A DNA stretch of 64,000 nt from JAHEDH01 sp963753285 (GCA_963753285.1 CAVWBT010000008.1:124001-188000), one strand, 5' to 3'. Numbered from the stretch's first letter, positions 1 to 9,204 are shown. The notes: generated from the sequence alone by a model not told the origin. Translations and numbers: made by a program.

Positions 1-269
1 AACGCTGACGCAGCTCCGCAGCGCACCGATCAGCGTCCGCCCACACCTGCTCCCCTGCCAACGGCGCTCGCAATCAGCCCGCCGATCGGGGTGGAGGACA
101 TGACAGGCGACGTACCGTTGCAGCCCAGGTGCCGAGCCGCGGTGCGATACGCTCGCGATCGGTACCGGCGCCGACCTGAGCCACGAGGACAGCGCCGGTC
201 GCCATGTCGCGAGTGTGGAAGAGATGCGGCGTGATAACGTCGACCACCGGCAGAGGTGGGAAGAGGTTC

Positions 270-3200
270 GTGCTGGAGATTCGCATCCTTGGTCCGCTCG
301 AGGTGACCGATGACGGCGTGAAGGTCTCGGTGCGGGGCAGACGGCGGGTCGCATTGCTCGCCGGGTTGGCGGCGAGTCCCGACATGGTGGCGTCGCGCGA
401 CCGGTTGGTCGAGGCAGTGTGGGCCGATGCGCCGCCAAGAGATCCCGTGCATGCGTTGCACTCGCTGGTGTCCCAAGTGCGACAGGCGCTGGGGAACGCG
501 GACCTGATCGAGGCGACCGGCGACAGCTATACGCTGCAACACGACCTGGTTGAAGTGGACGTGACTGCGTTTCGTCGGCTGGTTGCGGACGGGAGACGGG
601 CGGCCGACGCGGGGGATCAGGCGCAGGCCTCCCGCCTCTTCGCCGAAGCACTCGGCTTGTGGCGGGGCCAAGTGTTGGACGGGATCGACGTACCGGCGGT
701 ACTGCTCCCCGAGGTCGGCGAACTAGAGGAGTTGCACCGAGCAGCGATCGAGGCTCGGCTGCAGGCGGAACTGGAACTGGGCCATCACGATCGAGTGATC
801 GGAGAACTCCGAGCGCTGACCCTGGCCGATCCGTTGCGCGAACGGGCATGGGGCATGTTGATGGTGGCCCTATATCGGTCGGGACGCCAGTCGGAGGCGT
901 TACGCGCGTACCAGGACGCCCGGGAGCATCTCGGCGAACTGGTGGGAATCGAGCCAGGGCCGGAGCTGCGCGACCTGGAGGAGAAGATCCTGGTGCAGGA
1001 CAGCTCGATCGCGTCCGCTAAACCACCTGCTGCACGAATGCACAACCTCCCGGAGTTCTGGACGGCCTTCATCGGACGTCTCGACGAACTGGAGGCGATC
1101 ACTCGACTGTTCGATCGATCGCGACTGGTGACGCTGGTGGGCCCCGGTGGCGTGGGCAAGACGCGGCTGGCGGTCGAGGCCGCGCGCGTGCTGATCGCAG
1201 ATGGAGGCGAAGCCCGGTTCGTCGATCTATCTCAGATCGAGCGACCTGACGACGTGGTGCCGGCGGTCGGTGTGGCGCTCGGACTGTTGGAGTCGAACTA
1301 CGACGCGGTTCCCCACAGCGGTCTCGACATCGAAGCCCTGGTCACCTCGTACACCGCGTCGAGGGAACCCCTGATCGTCCTGGACAACTGCGAGCAGGTG
1401 ATCGACGAGGCGGCCAGGATCGCCGGCCTCGTTCTGAACGCCGGTCCCGGTGTGCGAGTGCTTGCGACGAGCCGAGAGGGGCTGCGGGTAGCAGGCGAAC
1501 AGGTTTGGGAAGCGCCCTCGCTGACCCTCTTCGGCTTCGAAGGCCCCGATGGCGCCGTGGACTTGCTCGGCTCGGACGCCGTGCGGCTGTTTGCGGATCG
1601 GGCATCGGCGGCTTCGACGACGTTCGAGTTGACAGCCGACAACATCGATCAGGTGGCATCGGTGTGTCACCGGCTGGAGGGGATGGCGCTGGCGATCGAG
1701 TTGGCGGCGGCCCAGGTGCGGGTGTTCGGGCTGCCGGAGATCCTGGAGCGGCTGGACCGGCAGCTGGCGTTGCTGGCGGGAGGGCCGCGCAGTGCGGATG
1801 CGCGGCATCAGTCGCTACGGGCGGCGATCGAGTGGAGCTACCGGTTGCTGACCCAGGACGAGCAGCGCGTGCTGAACGGCCTGGCGGTGTTCGCCGGAAC
1901 CTTCGACGTGGCGGCAGTGGAGGAACTGTTCGCCGACGCGCCCGTCGACGGAGTGTTCGGCGAGCTGGTGCGCAAGTCGCTCGTGGTGGCGGAGGCGGGC
2001 CCAGGAGGGAGACGGCGCTACCGGTTGCTCGAGAGTGTGCGCGAGTTCGCCGGAGCCGAGCTGGCGACCACCGACGATGCGATGCTGCTCCCGGCTCGCC
2101 ACGCCGAGCTGTTCCTCGATCGGGCGGAGGCCGCATGGGAGCAGTCAGAGACGAAGGATCGCCGTCTCGTGGCTGAGCGGCTGCTGCTCGACCTCGCCAA
2201 CCTGCGTGCTGCGCTGGCCTGGCTCCAGAACAACGACACCGATCGTCTGTTGCAATTGTGCGGGGCGCTCGGGTGGTTCTGGGAGTTCCACTACCTCGAC
2301 GCCGACGCCGAGCAGTGGACCGAACACGCATTGGCGACCACCGTCGACGAGGACTCCCCTCGGCGTGCGAGAGCACTCGAGGCAGCCGCTGCCGGGCTGC
2401 GCTCAGCAGGCGTGGCACGGCGCGATCACGCAATCGAGCGCGCATGGCAGGCTGTGGCGATGTATCGCCGGCTCGGCGACGAACACGGCGAGGCCCGCAC
2501 CGGACTCTGGCTGGGGCGACTGGACCTGCTCTTCGAGGAGCTCACCGAACGAGGGCTCTCCGTGGAGCGGATCTGCGAGCTGTATCGAGAGAGCGGCTCG
2601 AGGTGGGGGTACGCGTCGGCAACGTTCAAGCATGCCGGCTACCTCATCTGGGTCGACCGCACCCGCTCGTTCGCGCTCGCCGGCGAGGCGGCCGACATCT
2701 TCCTCGAGCTCGGCGACGAGGTGTCGTGGGCACAGGTCGTCGTGTTGCGCAATTTCATGGCACTGATGACGGAAGCCGATGTGGATTTCGACGATGACGT
2801 CGCTCGCGCGCTCGCGACACTCGAACTGCGTGACAGTGACCGCTCGATCTTTTCAGACCTGCTCCGCGCTTCGCTGGCCCGTGAGCACTTCGACTGGGAG
2901 ACGGCCGAGCGGCACGCCCTACAGGCGCTCGAACTGGCGATGGACACACCGGACCAGCACAAGGGCATGACTGCGGGGTACCTCGCATGGATCAAGTTCG
3001 ACTCGGGCGATCCTGCCGGAGCCGTGGAGTACTTCCGACTTGCAGCCGACGCCTACCGGCCTCACCAGAACTTCCACGGTCAACTCCACGTGGTCGAAGC
3101 ACTCATGACCGTCGCAGCGGGCATGGATCGCTTCCTGCTCGGCGCCCGTCTCCACGGCGCGGCGCGCTCTTTTCGGACTGCGCTGGTCGACGGGCCCTTC

Positions 3201-3611
3201 CGCGAGACCGGCTATGACATGCACGAGTGGGACGCACGCAGATACGAGCCGTCACTTGATCGCATCCGCACAAACCTGACCGCCCGGGAGTTCGAAACCG
3301 CAGTCACCGAAGGCGAGCGGTTGGAGCCTCGACCAGGCGGTAGACGTGGCAACGACGACCATGGCCGACTCTCGAATCGACCACTGAGCCGGTTCGCCTC
3401 TACCTCACGACGACTGCGCGACACTGCCTCGACGGAGATCCAGAGCGAGCTCGCACGTGTGAGCGGGCGTGCGAGCGATCTGCGATCGATGTGCGAGGGG
3501 CGATACGGAGAGTGGCACCTGTCAGCCGGATCCAACGGGGAACCGGCGAGGAAGGACAGGGAAAATGACTGCTCAACTCGAACTCCGCAACACGGGCATC
3601 ACCGCCGATAG
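270..3611 (+). CDS. AfsR/SARP-type regulator: BTAD, NB-ARC ATPase and TPR-like region (3' end frameshifted)
   Basis: Large cytoplasmic transcriptional activator of the AfsR class. From the GTG at 270, which follows a GGGAAGAGG ribosome site, the order is an OmpR-like winged helix (about residues 1-95), a bacterial transcriptional activation domain (to about 250), and an NB-ARC/STAND ATPase with Walker A GPGGVGKT and Walker B-like LIVLDNCEQ. The rest is helical and TPR-like. Such proteins usually activate nearby genes in response to an unknown ligand or phosphorylation; the target here is not evident. The C-terminus is odd. After '...VTEGER' this frame reads Arg/Gly-rich junk to 3611. The next frame gives WSLDQAVDVATTTMADSRID and stops at 3387, a normal AfsR-family ending. 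One extra T near 3321 therefore seems to have shifted the frame, by mutation or sequencing error. Confidence 0.85.
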   Translation: MLEIRILGPLEVTDDGVKVSVRGRRRVALLAGLAASPDMVASRDRLVEAVWADAPPRDPVHALHSLVSQVRQALGNADLIEATGDSYTLQHDLVEVDVTAFRRLVADGRRAADAGDQAQASRLFAEALGLWRGQVLDGIDVPAVLLPEVGELEELHRAAIEARLQAELELGHHDRVIGELRALTLADPLRERAWGMLMVALYRSGRQSEALRAYQDAREHLGELVGIEPGPELRDLEEKILVQDSSIASAKPPAARMHNLPEFWTAFIGRLDELEAITRLFDRSRLVTLVGPGGVGKTRLAVEAARVLIADGGEARFVDLSQIERPDDVVPAVGVALGLLESNYDAVPHSGLDIEALVTSYTASREPLIVLDNCEQVIDEAARIAGLVLNAGPGVRVLATSREGLRVAGEQVWEAPSLTLFGFEGPDGAVDLLGSDAVRLFADRASAASTTFELTADNIDQVASVCHRLEGMALAIELAAAQVRVFGLPEILERLDRQLALLAGGPRSADARHQSLRAAIEWSYRLLTQDEQRVLNGLAVFAGTFDVAAVEELFADAPVDGVFGELVRKSLVVAEAGPGGRRRYRLLESVREFAGAELATTDDAMLLPARHAELFLDRAEAAWEQSETKDRRLVAERLLLDLANLRAALAWLQNNDTDRLLQLCGALGWFWEFHYLDADAEQWTEHALATTVDEDSPRRARALEAAAAGLRSAGVARRDHAIERAWQAVAMYRRLGDEHGEARTGLWLGRLDLLFEELTERGLSVERICELYRESGSRWGYASATFKHAGYLIWVDRTRSFALAGEAADIFLELGDEVSWAQVVVLRNFMALMTEADVDFDDDVARALATLELRDSDRSIFSDLLRASLAREHFDWETAERHALQALELAMDTPDQHKGMTAGYLAWIKFDSGDPAGAVEYFRLAADAYRPHQNFHGQLHVVEALMTVAAGMDRFLLGARLHGAARSFRTALVDGPFRETGYDMHEWDARRYEPSLDRIRTNLTAREFETAVTEGERLEPRPGGRRGNDDHGRLSNRPLSRFASTSRRLRDTASTEIQSELARVSGRASDLRSMCEGRYGEWHLSAGSNGEPARKDRENDCSTRTPQHGHHRR

Positions 3612-4030
3612 CCCGACCGTCACGGGTCGGCGGAGCGTTCGCATTGCGATCCTGGCAGCGATCGTCGCCGCCGTCGCCGGTGGGCTGATCGCAACGCAGG
3701 GCGACTCCGGCATGACGTCTTCGGATGTTCCGCCCGTTGGCGCATCGGCTGTTCCAGCGGTCGCCTCCGTCGTCGCTCCTGAGGGCTACTGGAACGCCTA
3801 CCTCAACGAATGGGTCGAACTCGGCGCCGCCGAAACCACCGCACCCACCGGCTACTGGAACGCCTACCTCAACGAATGGGTCCAACCTCGGCGCCGCCGA
3901 GACCACCGCACCCACCGGCTACTGGAACGCCTACCTCAACGAATGGGTCCAACTCGGCGCCATCGAGACCACCGCACCCACCGGCTACTGGAACGCCTAC
4001 CTCAACGAATGGGTCCACCTCGGCGGGTGA
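3565..4030 (+). pseudogene. Frameshifted membrane-anchored protein with four WNAYLNEW repeats
   Basis: Unrecognised family. The ATG at 3565 follows GGAAGGACAGGGAAA. The protein begins with a short cytoplasmic stretch and one hydrophobic segment (about residues 28-45, rich in Ala/Val/Ile). Then come 22-residue repeats of the form GYWNAYLNEWV-LGA-ETTAPT. The first two repeats lie in the starting frame. Repeats 3 and 4 lie in the +1 frame and end with HLGG and a TGA at 4028-4030. Repeat 2 is 67 bp rather than 66, with an extra C near 3887, so a single insertion breaks an otherwise coherent four-repeat protein. Unshifted, the frame runs into unrelated Arg-rich sequence to 4293. The tryptophan and tyrosine pattern suggests an outward-facing binding or adhesion element; that is inference only. 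Confidence 0.6.
3784..4027 (+). repeat. 66-bp tandem coding repeats (4 units)
   Basis: Units begin with GGCTACTGGAACGCC at 3784, 3850, 3917 and 3983. The second unit is 67 bp because of one extra C; the fourth is truncated by the stop codon. The units are nearly identical at DNA level, which implies recent duplication or gene conversion. Confidence 0.9.
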
Positions 4031-4113
4031 CGGAGCGAGTGCGTCACGTGCGACCTCGGAGGACGCCACATCGATGCTCGCAACCCGGGGAGCGGACCGG
4101 AAGGTCCCCGTCG

Positions 4114-4147
4114 GCCCGGCCCGACCCAGTTCTGGGTCGGGCCGGGC
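4114..4147 (+). terminator. Strong hairpin terminator
   Basis: A perfect 15-bp GC-rich stem (4114-4128 paired with 4133-4147) with the loop GTTC follows the repeat gene. There is no long T-run, as is common in actinobacteria. Confidence 0.75.
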
Positions 4148-4325
4148 TCGTTGTCGAGTGCTTCCAGCGTCTCGTTGAATGGGCGGCAGCACCGGCGCTA
4201 CCGTCCAACCGGTGCCGAATTGGACACCGACACCGGGCGATGACGTCGCCCTACTACCGGCTCGTGCGGGTTTCGAGTCAGCGCATTCCGTGATCGGCCG
4301 ACTCGTAGGTCTCGAGGGCTGACCG

Positions 4326-4673
4326 ATGCAACTGCATCACGCCCAGGTCGCCATTCCGCCCGGTGGCGAGGACGCGGCACGGGCGTTCTGGATCGACGTC
4401 GTCGGATTCGCCGAGATCCCCAAGCCCGAGCCGTTGATCTCGCGTGGAGGATTCTGGATCCGACACGGCGAGGCCGAGATCCACCTCGGGATCGAGGAAC
4501 CGTTCGCCCCGGCCCGCAAGGCACACCCGGGTCTCGTCGTCGAGGACATCGACGATCTCGAGGATCGCCTCCGGATCGCCGGCTACGAGATCCGACCGGA
4601 CACACCGATTTACGGAATGCGCCGGTTACACATCTCAGACCCGTTCGGGAACCGGGTCGAGTTTCTCGGTTGA
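4326..4673 (+). CDS. VOC (glyoxalase/dioxygenase) superfamily protein
   Basis: A 115-residue single-domain vicinal-oxygen-chelate protein. It opens with LHHAQVAIPPGGEDAARAF and shows paired beta-alpha-beta-beta modules. It ends with HISDPFGNRVEFLG, the usual closing strand carrying a metal-binding Glu. His5 and the Glu near the C-terminus are candidate metal ligands. Substrate cannot be told from sequence; related small proteins include glyoxalases, bleomycin-resistance-like proteins and ring-cleavage dioxygenases. The gene is monocistronic, and its last 39 bp overlap the convergent ferric-reductase-like gene on the other strand. Confidence 0.8.
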   Translation: MQLHHAQVAIPPGGEDAARAFWIDVVGFAEIPKPEPLISRGGFWIRHGEAEIHLGIEEPFAPARKAHPGLVVEDIDDLEDRLRIAGYEIRPDTPIYGMRRLHISDPFGNRVEFLG

Positions 4674-5228
4674 GCTCTCGACCCGCCGGCGGGCCGGGGT
4701 ATCGCCGTCCGGCAGCTTGTGCAACGCCCGATAGATCGAGAAGAACACGACGCCGATGACCATGACGCCCACCACCACCCGGTACACCGGGTTGGTGACG
4801 TCGGTGCCGGCCATGCCGGCATGGAGCGTGGCGACGAAGAACAGTCCGAAGCTCGACATGTGAACCCACTTCCAGAGCCGGCGGGGCAGCCGCTTCATCG
4901 CCAGCGAGGTCGCCTGGACGGCGATCAACGCATAGAGGGCGACCACACCCCAGGCAACGGCGGCGGGACGCCACTCCGAGGCGAACGGCACGAACAACTC
5001 ACGCACCCCGAACTCGACGTAGTCGTCGAGGACCAGTCCAAGCAGGTGCACCCCGGTGAAGGTGACCGACAGACCGCCGAGCCAACGATGCAGGTCGAGG
5101 ACCCAGGCGGGGCGCGGCTTGCGCCCGAGGATCCGGGTCGCGACGAGGATTCCCCAGATGACGGCGATCGCCAGCATCACCCAGGCAACGATCCCCGAAG
5201 CCCTGGCCACATACCACCAGATTTTCAT
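4635..5228 (-). CDS. Ferric-reductase-like transmembrane protein
   Basis: A 197-residue membrane protein with about five hydrophobic segments, including GIVAWVMLAIAVIWGILVA near the N-terminus. His residues within membrane segments (LHRWLGG, GVHLLGL, WVHMSSF, ATLHAGM) are spaced like the b-heme ligands of the FRD/MsrQ/YedZ fold. It probably passes electrons across the membrane through hemes. The ATG at 5228 overlaps the stop of the upstream ApbE gene as ATGA, so translation is coupled. Pairing with ApbE points to flavin-linked extracytoplasmic electron transfer. The acidic/basic C-terminal tail is cytoplasmic by prediction. Confidence 0.8.
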   Translation of the reverse strand: MKIWWYVARASGIVAWVMLAIAVIWGILVATRILGRKPRPAWVLDLHRWLGGLSVTFTGVHLLGLVLDDYVEFGVRELFVPFASEWRPAAVAWGVVALYALIAVQATSLAMKRLPRRLWKWVHMSSFGLFFVATLHAGMAGTDVTNPVYRVVVGVMVIGVVFFSIYRALHKLPDGDTPARRRVESSTEKLDPVPERV

Positions 5229-6142
5229 GCCGGCACCGCCAGTCGTGGCGTGTGACTGATCCCACCCGCCCGGTCGACCATCAGCCCGTGAAGACCGAGG
5301 CGCTCGAGGAGCTGGAGCCCATCCACGGGCCCGGACACGAGCGCAGCGGTAGCAGCCACCTCGGCGGTCGCCGCGTCCTGCGCCACGACGGTCACCGATG
5401 CGATGTCGGAGCCGACGGGTGCCCCGGTCCTCGGATCGATCACATGCGGCGCCGGGCCCTCCGGCGTGAGCCATCGACCGTGCAGTGCGGAGCTGGTGGC
5501 GACGCCACCCGCTGGGAGATGCAGCACAGCGATGTCACGCCGGAGGTCCGACGGATCTTGGATCGAGATGGTCCATTCGCCGCCCTGAGGCGACACGCCG
5601 GCGACGGCGATGTCGCCCCCGATGGAGACCAGGGCTCCGTCGGCACCTCGGCTGAGCACGGCTTCGACGGCGATGTCGGCGGCGAGACCCTTGCCGATGC
5701 CGCCCGGGTCGAACCCGACCCCGGCGTCCAGGCGGGCGCTCGTCCGCCGCTTGTCGACATGGATTGCACGAACGCCCCTGGCGGGCTTGGGCCTGGCGAA
5801 CCACCTTGTCGGCATTCCCGCATCGAGGCTGGTGACGTATCCGAGCGACTCGACGTTCTCGAGAACCGTGGGATCGAATCGACCGCCGGTCATCTCCGAG
5901 CCGCTGCGAGCTGCCTCGAGCAGTCTGATCGTGTCGGCATGCACCGACACCGCCGAGCCGGCAGCCTGGTTCATCCGCGTGACGTCGCTGTCTGCGAGGA
6001 AGCGGCTCCAGCGGAGTTCGAGACGCTCGAGGAGCCGCCTGACCCGGCTCGTCTCGCTGCGTCCGGCACCCACGACCAGCACCTGCGCTTCACAGCCCAT
6101 GACCCGAAAGCGGGACTCAGCGACTCGCACTGGTTCTTGCAT
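5225..6142 (-). CDS. apbE: FAD:protein FMN transferase (ApbE family)
   Basis: A 305-residue ApbE-type enzyme, which uses Mg2+ and FAD to attach FMN to a Thr/Ser of exported redox proteins. Visible family signatures are RFDPTVLENVESLGY, GFDPGGIGKGLAADI (the GGxxKG region), SIGGDIAVAG and HVIDPRTGAPVG. Homologues are often exported, but no convincing signal peptide is seen from the ATG at 6142. It overlaps the upstream exported-protein gene by 26 bp and the downstream ferric-reductase-like gene by 4 bp. No protein in the window shows the usual FMN-acceptor domain, so its substrate is either elsewhere or unusual. Confidence 0.9.
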   Translation of the reverse strand: MQEPVRVAESRFRVMGCEAQVLVVGAGRSETSRVRRLLERLELRWSRFLADSDVTRMNQAAGSAVSVHADTIRLLEAARSGSEMTGGRFDPTVLENVESLGYVTSLDAGMPTRWFARPKPARGVRAIHVDKRRTSARLDAGVGFDPGGIGKGLAADIAVEAVLSRGADGALVSIGGDIAVAGVSPQGGEWTISIQDPSDLRRDIAVLHLPAGGVATSSALHGRWLTPEGPAPHVIDPRTGAPVGSDIASVTVVAQDAATAEVAATAALVSGPVDGLQLLERLGLHGLMVDRAGGISHTPRLAVPA

Positions 6143-6485
6143 TCGATGCCTGGGCCCGAACGGGCCGAGCGACGGTGATCGTCTGGATGGCCGGCTGCTG
6201 TGCCCGAAGCGGCTGTACGGCGGTAGGGCGAGACGCGGCTGCCGCGTCGGATGCCTGGAACGCAGCGAGGGGCTGGGTCTGAAAGACCGGCGCCTCGACG
6301 ACCTCGACCACCCGGTCGGCCTGGGCCATGGCGGTCACCATCGTCAACACCGCAGCGGTACCGGCGCCGGCGGCGAGGACACGAGAGGACTCGGCAGGTC
6401 GGCGACGTTTCCCACTCTTCCGGCCGGCGCGCCTCCGCTCCAGCGCGATCAGGCGTTCGGCCGTCGAGGGATCAGTCGTCGTCAT
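6117..6485 (-). CDS. Single-span membrane-anchored protein of unknown function
   Basis: A 122-residue protein from the ATG at 6485. The basic cytoplasmic stretch (ERRRAGRKSGKRRR) is followed by one hydrophobic helix (VLAAGAGTAAVLTMVTAMA, about residues 35-55). The extracytoplasmic tail is Ala/Gln/Pro-rich, with no recognised domain or Cys. It starts inside the previous gene (14-bp overlap) and ends inside apbE, so it belongs to the same operon. It might hold redox partners at the membrane; this rests on context only. Confidence 0.6.
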   Translation of the reverse strand: MTTTDPSTAERLIALERRRAGRKSGKRRRPAESSRVLAAGAGTAAVLTMVTAMAQADRVVEVVEAPVFQTQPLAAFQASDAAAASRPTAVQPLRAQQPAIQTITVARPVRAQASNARTSASR

Positions 6486-7011
6486 AGCTGCCCTCGTCGT
6501 CGTCATAGCTGCCCTCGTCGTCGTAGCCCTGCGACTCGCTTCCGTGGTCGTCATCGTCATAGCTGCCGGCCGCAGGCGCCGGGGTCTCGTCGATGACGTC
6601 GACCACAACCTGATCGCCGATCACCGACGCCGAGAACGCAATCACCTGACTGCTCGACGTGAATCGGATCGAGACGCCGTCGGTCGATGGCACCTGTGTG
6701 GCAGTCCACTGTTGGTCGACGTCGATGGAGGCGACAGCGAGCATGTCGGCGGTCCGCGTGAGCGTCACGACACCGACGCCCTCGACCTGATACGCCAGTG
6801 TTTGACTCGCTTCCGTGGTGGCGGTCACTTCCTGTACAGGAACGTCGACGAACGCATCGTCGGCGACCGTGGATACGATCGAAGGCATCACATCCGCCTC
6901 GTCCCCGCTTCCCGACAAGATGCCGAAGTTCGCCGCCAAGGCCGCGGTACCGGCCACGACGACGGCAACGACCGAGGCCGCCGCAGCGAGAGCCGTTCTG
7001 TTGATCTTCAC
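6472..7011 (-). CDS. Exported protein with acidic GSYDDDE tail
   Basis: A 179-residue protein that starts at a GTG (7011) directly preceded by GGAGGAACA. A signal peptide or anchor (KINRTALAAAASVVAVVVAG) leads into a beta-rich central part without known signatures. The end is a low-complexity acidic tail with repeated DDDEGSYDDD, possibly able to bind Ca2+ or other cations. It is the first gene of the operon leading to apbE and the ferric-reductase-like gene, and is divergent from the response regulator at 7138. That arrangement suggests the two-component system controls this promoter. No FMN-acceptor motif is visible. Confidence 0.65.
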   Translation of the reverse strand: MKINRTALAAAASVVAVVVAGTAALAANFGILSGSGDEADVMPSIVSTVADDAFVDVPVQEVTATTEASQTLAYQVEGVGVVTLTRTADMLAVASIDVDQQWTATQVPSTDGVSIRFTSSSQVIAFSASVIGDQVVVDVIDETPAPAAGSYDDDDHGSESQGYDDEGSYDDDEGSYDDD

Positions 7012-7137
7012 TGTTCCTCCAGAGTTCGGGTTCGTGTGGTCAACGTACGACGAGCCGTGCAAGGCCCGAGGCATCGCCAGGCAAAGGTTCGGTAAAGACC
7101 CGCACGGCACGCGAGATCCGATGCCATCCTCTGTGTG

Positions 7138-7794
7138 ATGCGACTGCTCCTGGTTGAGGACGATCCGGCGATTGCAACGCCCCTCGTGTCGGGCCTCGAA
7201 CGTCAGGGATTCACGGTCCGTTGGGTGGAGACGGGGGCCGACGCGCTCAATGCCGAGCTCGGCGATCTGGTGCTGCTGGATCTCGGGCTGCCCGATCTGG
7301 ACGGCCAGGTCGTGTGCCGGCGGCTGCGTGATCGGTCCTCGATCCCGATCATCGTCGTGACCGCCAGATCCGAAGAAGTCGACCGGGTCGCGTTGCTCGA
7401 GATGGGCGCGGACGACTACGTCGTAAAGCCGTTCGGCTTCCGCGAGCTGGTCGCCAGAATCCGCGCCGTCCTCAGACGGACCGGCCATGAAGAACCTCCG
7501 GCCGCTCCGCACGCAGGTCGGATCATGATCGACCGCCGCACCCGCCAGGTCGAGGTCGACGAGCGCCATGTCCAGCTCACCCCGAAGGAGTACGACCTGC
7601 TGTCGTTCCTCGCCGACGATGCCGGCGCGGTTCGGACCCGAGACGCGATCCTGCGGGCCGTCTGGGACGAGAACTGGTGGGGATCCTCCAAGACGCTCGA
7701 TGTCCACGTGGCCTCGTTGCGCCGCAAGCTCGGGGATCCGGATCTCATCGAGACGGTGAGAGGCGTGGGGTACCGCCTGGCAGACGACAGATGA
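7138..7794 (+). CDS. OmpR/PhoB-family response regulator
   Basis: A 218-residue two-domain regulator. The receiver domain has the acidic pair ED-D at residues 7-9, the phospho-acceptor Asp48 in LLDLGLPD, Thr in VVTARS and Lys in VVKPFGF. The DNA-binding winged helix follows (residues about 125-218), with the typical ELTPKEYDLL-like and VDVHVASLRRKLG-like segments (here LTPKEYDLL and LDVHVASLRRKLGD). The GTG at 7135 immediately before the ATG is an alternative start. The stop overlaps the kinase start as ATGA. It probably controls the divergent ApbE operon and/or itself. Confidence 0.93.
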   Translation: MRLLLVEDDPAIATPLVSGLERQGFTVRWVETGADALNAELGDLVLLDLGLPDLDGQVVCRRLRDRSSIPIIVVTARSEEVDRVALLEMGADDYVVKPFGFRELVARIRAVLRRTGHEEPPAAPHAGRIMIDRRTRQVEVDERHVQLTPKEYDLLSFLADDAGAVRTRDAILRAVWDENWWGSSKTLDVHVASLRRKLGDPDLIETVRGVGYRLADDR

Positions 7795-9167
7795 CCCGTC
7801 GCCTGATCTTCTCGTACCTCACCGTCACGATGTTCGTACTCATCGTGCTCGAGGTCCCGTTCGCCGGGCTCGTGGCCGACCGACAGCGTCGCGAGCTGGT
7901 CACCGGGTTGGAGCGCGACGCCCTGATCCTGGCGACGATCTACGAAGATGCCTTGGATCGCAACGCCCCGTACAGCCCCACACCGGCCGACGACTACGCC
8001 GAGGAGACCGGAACGCGCGTCGTTGTCGTCGATCTCGAAGGTCGCTCGATCGTGGACTCGGTGCGGAACGTCAACGACGACTTCTCGAACCGAGAAGAGA
8101 TCACCCGAGCGCTGTCCGGCGAGATCGCAAGCGGCACCCGACGTTCGGAGGACCTGGACCGGGATCTGCTCTTCGTTGCGGTCCCGGTGGCATCCGGAGG
8201 TGAGATCTACGGCGCAGTTCGGATCACCGCCGATCCTGCCGATGTGGAAGCAACGATCCACCGGTTCTGGTGGACCCTTGCCGGGGTCGCGGTCGTCGTG
8301 CTCGCAGCGATGGCGCTAGTGGGATGGGTGATCGCCCGATCGATCACTCGACCGATCGTCGCCGTACGCGATGCTGCGGTCAGGGCCGGATCGGGAGATC
8401 TGGACGTCGACATCGAAATCGGCGACGCTCCACCCGAGTTGGGTGAACTCGTCCATCGCTTCAACGAGATGGCTGGGAGACTGAGAGACCTGATCGACCG
8501 GCAGCGCTCGTTCGTCAGTGACGCCAGCCATCAGCTCCGCACGCCGCTCACCGGCCTTCGCCTTCGACTCGAGAACCTCGAGGCCACCGTCCACCCCGAC
8601 GTGCTGCCCGAGGTGGAGGGCGCCCTCGCCGAGGTCGAGCGGCTCGGACGGCTCGTCGAGCAGTTGCTCACGCTGGCTCGAGCAGAGGACGCCCCGATCG
8701 ATCCCGAGCCCGTCGACCTGGCGCAACTGGTTGCGGAGCGTTGTGAACTGTGGGGGGCGGTCGCAGCAGCCAACGAGGTGTCGATCCGAAAGGAAGGCGC
8801 CGACGACGGACCAGTGATGGGCCTCGCGCTCCCGGGCGCTCTCGATCAGATCCTCGACAACCTGATCGACAACGCCCTCTCGGTCTCACCGCCAGGCTCG
8901 GAGATCGTGGTGAGCGTCGAACCCGATCTCTCGGGTCACCGCACGCGAGTCACCGACTCAGGCCCAGGTATGACCCCCGAGCAGATCGACCACGCCTTCG
9001 ACCGGTTCTGGCGCAGCGACACGTCGACGTCGGGCACCGGGCTCGGACTGGCCATCGTCCGGCGGCTCGCCGAGGCCTCGGGCGGAACCGCCTCGTTGGA
9101 GGCCTCCGAGTCCGGCGGCCTCGAGGCCGTCATCATGGTGCCCGCCCACCGCAGCCGCCTCGCGTGA
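7791..9167 (+). CDS. Membrane sensor histidine kinase with HAMP domain
   Basis: A 458-residue EnvZ-type kinase. TM1 is near residues 5-28, a sensor loop of about 125 residues faces outside, and TM2 (LAGVAVVVLAAMALVGWV) leads to HAMP. The HisKA box is SDASHQLRTPLTG with the phospho-accepting His. The ATPase has N-box LDNLIDNAL, G1 DSGPGM, F-box FDRFWR and G2 GTGLGLAIV. All catalytic motifs look intact. It is translated from the ATGA overlap with its response regulator. The ligand is unknown; nearness to a flavin/heme electron-transfer operon suggests a redox, metal or envelope signal. Confidence 0.92.
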   Translation: MTRRLIFSYLTVTMFVLIVLEVPFAGLVADRQRRELVTGLERDALILATIYEDALDRNAPYSPTPADDYAEETGTRVVVVDLEGRSIVDSVRNVNDDFSNREEITRALSGEIASGTRRSEDLDRDLLFVAVPVASGGEIYGAVRITADPADVEATIHRFWWTLAGVAVVVLAAMALVGWVIARSITRPIVAVRDAAVRAGSGDLDVDIEIGDAPPELGELVHRFNEMAGRLRDLIDRQRSFVSDASHQLRTPLTGLRLRLENLEATVHPDVLPEVEGALAEVERLGRLVEQLLTLARAEDAPIDPEPVDLAQLVAERCELWGAVAAANEVSIRKEGADDGPVMGLALPGALDQILDNLIDNALSVSPPGSEIVVSVEPDLSGHRTRVTDSGPGMTPEQIDHAFDRFWRSDTSTSGTGLGLAIVRRLAEASGGTASLEASESGGLEAVIMVPAHRSRLA

Positions 9168-9204
9168 TGGGCCGCGCATCGGCCTCATCACCTCCTGATC
9201 GAGC

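Noticed and set aside
1..269. Left-edge sequence before the AfsR-like gene, with a minus-strand open frame overlapping its start
   Set aside because: No family resemblance, and it conflicts with the well-supported winged-helix start at 270. I see no gene here.
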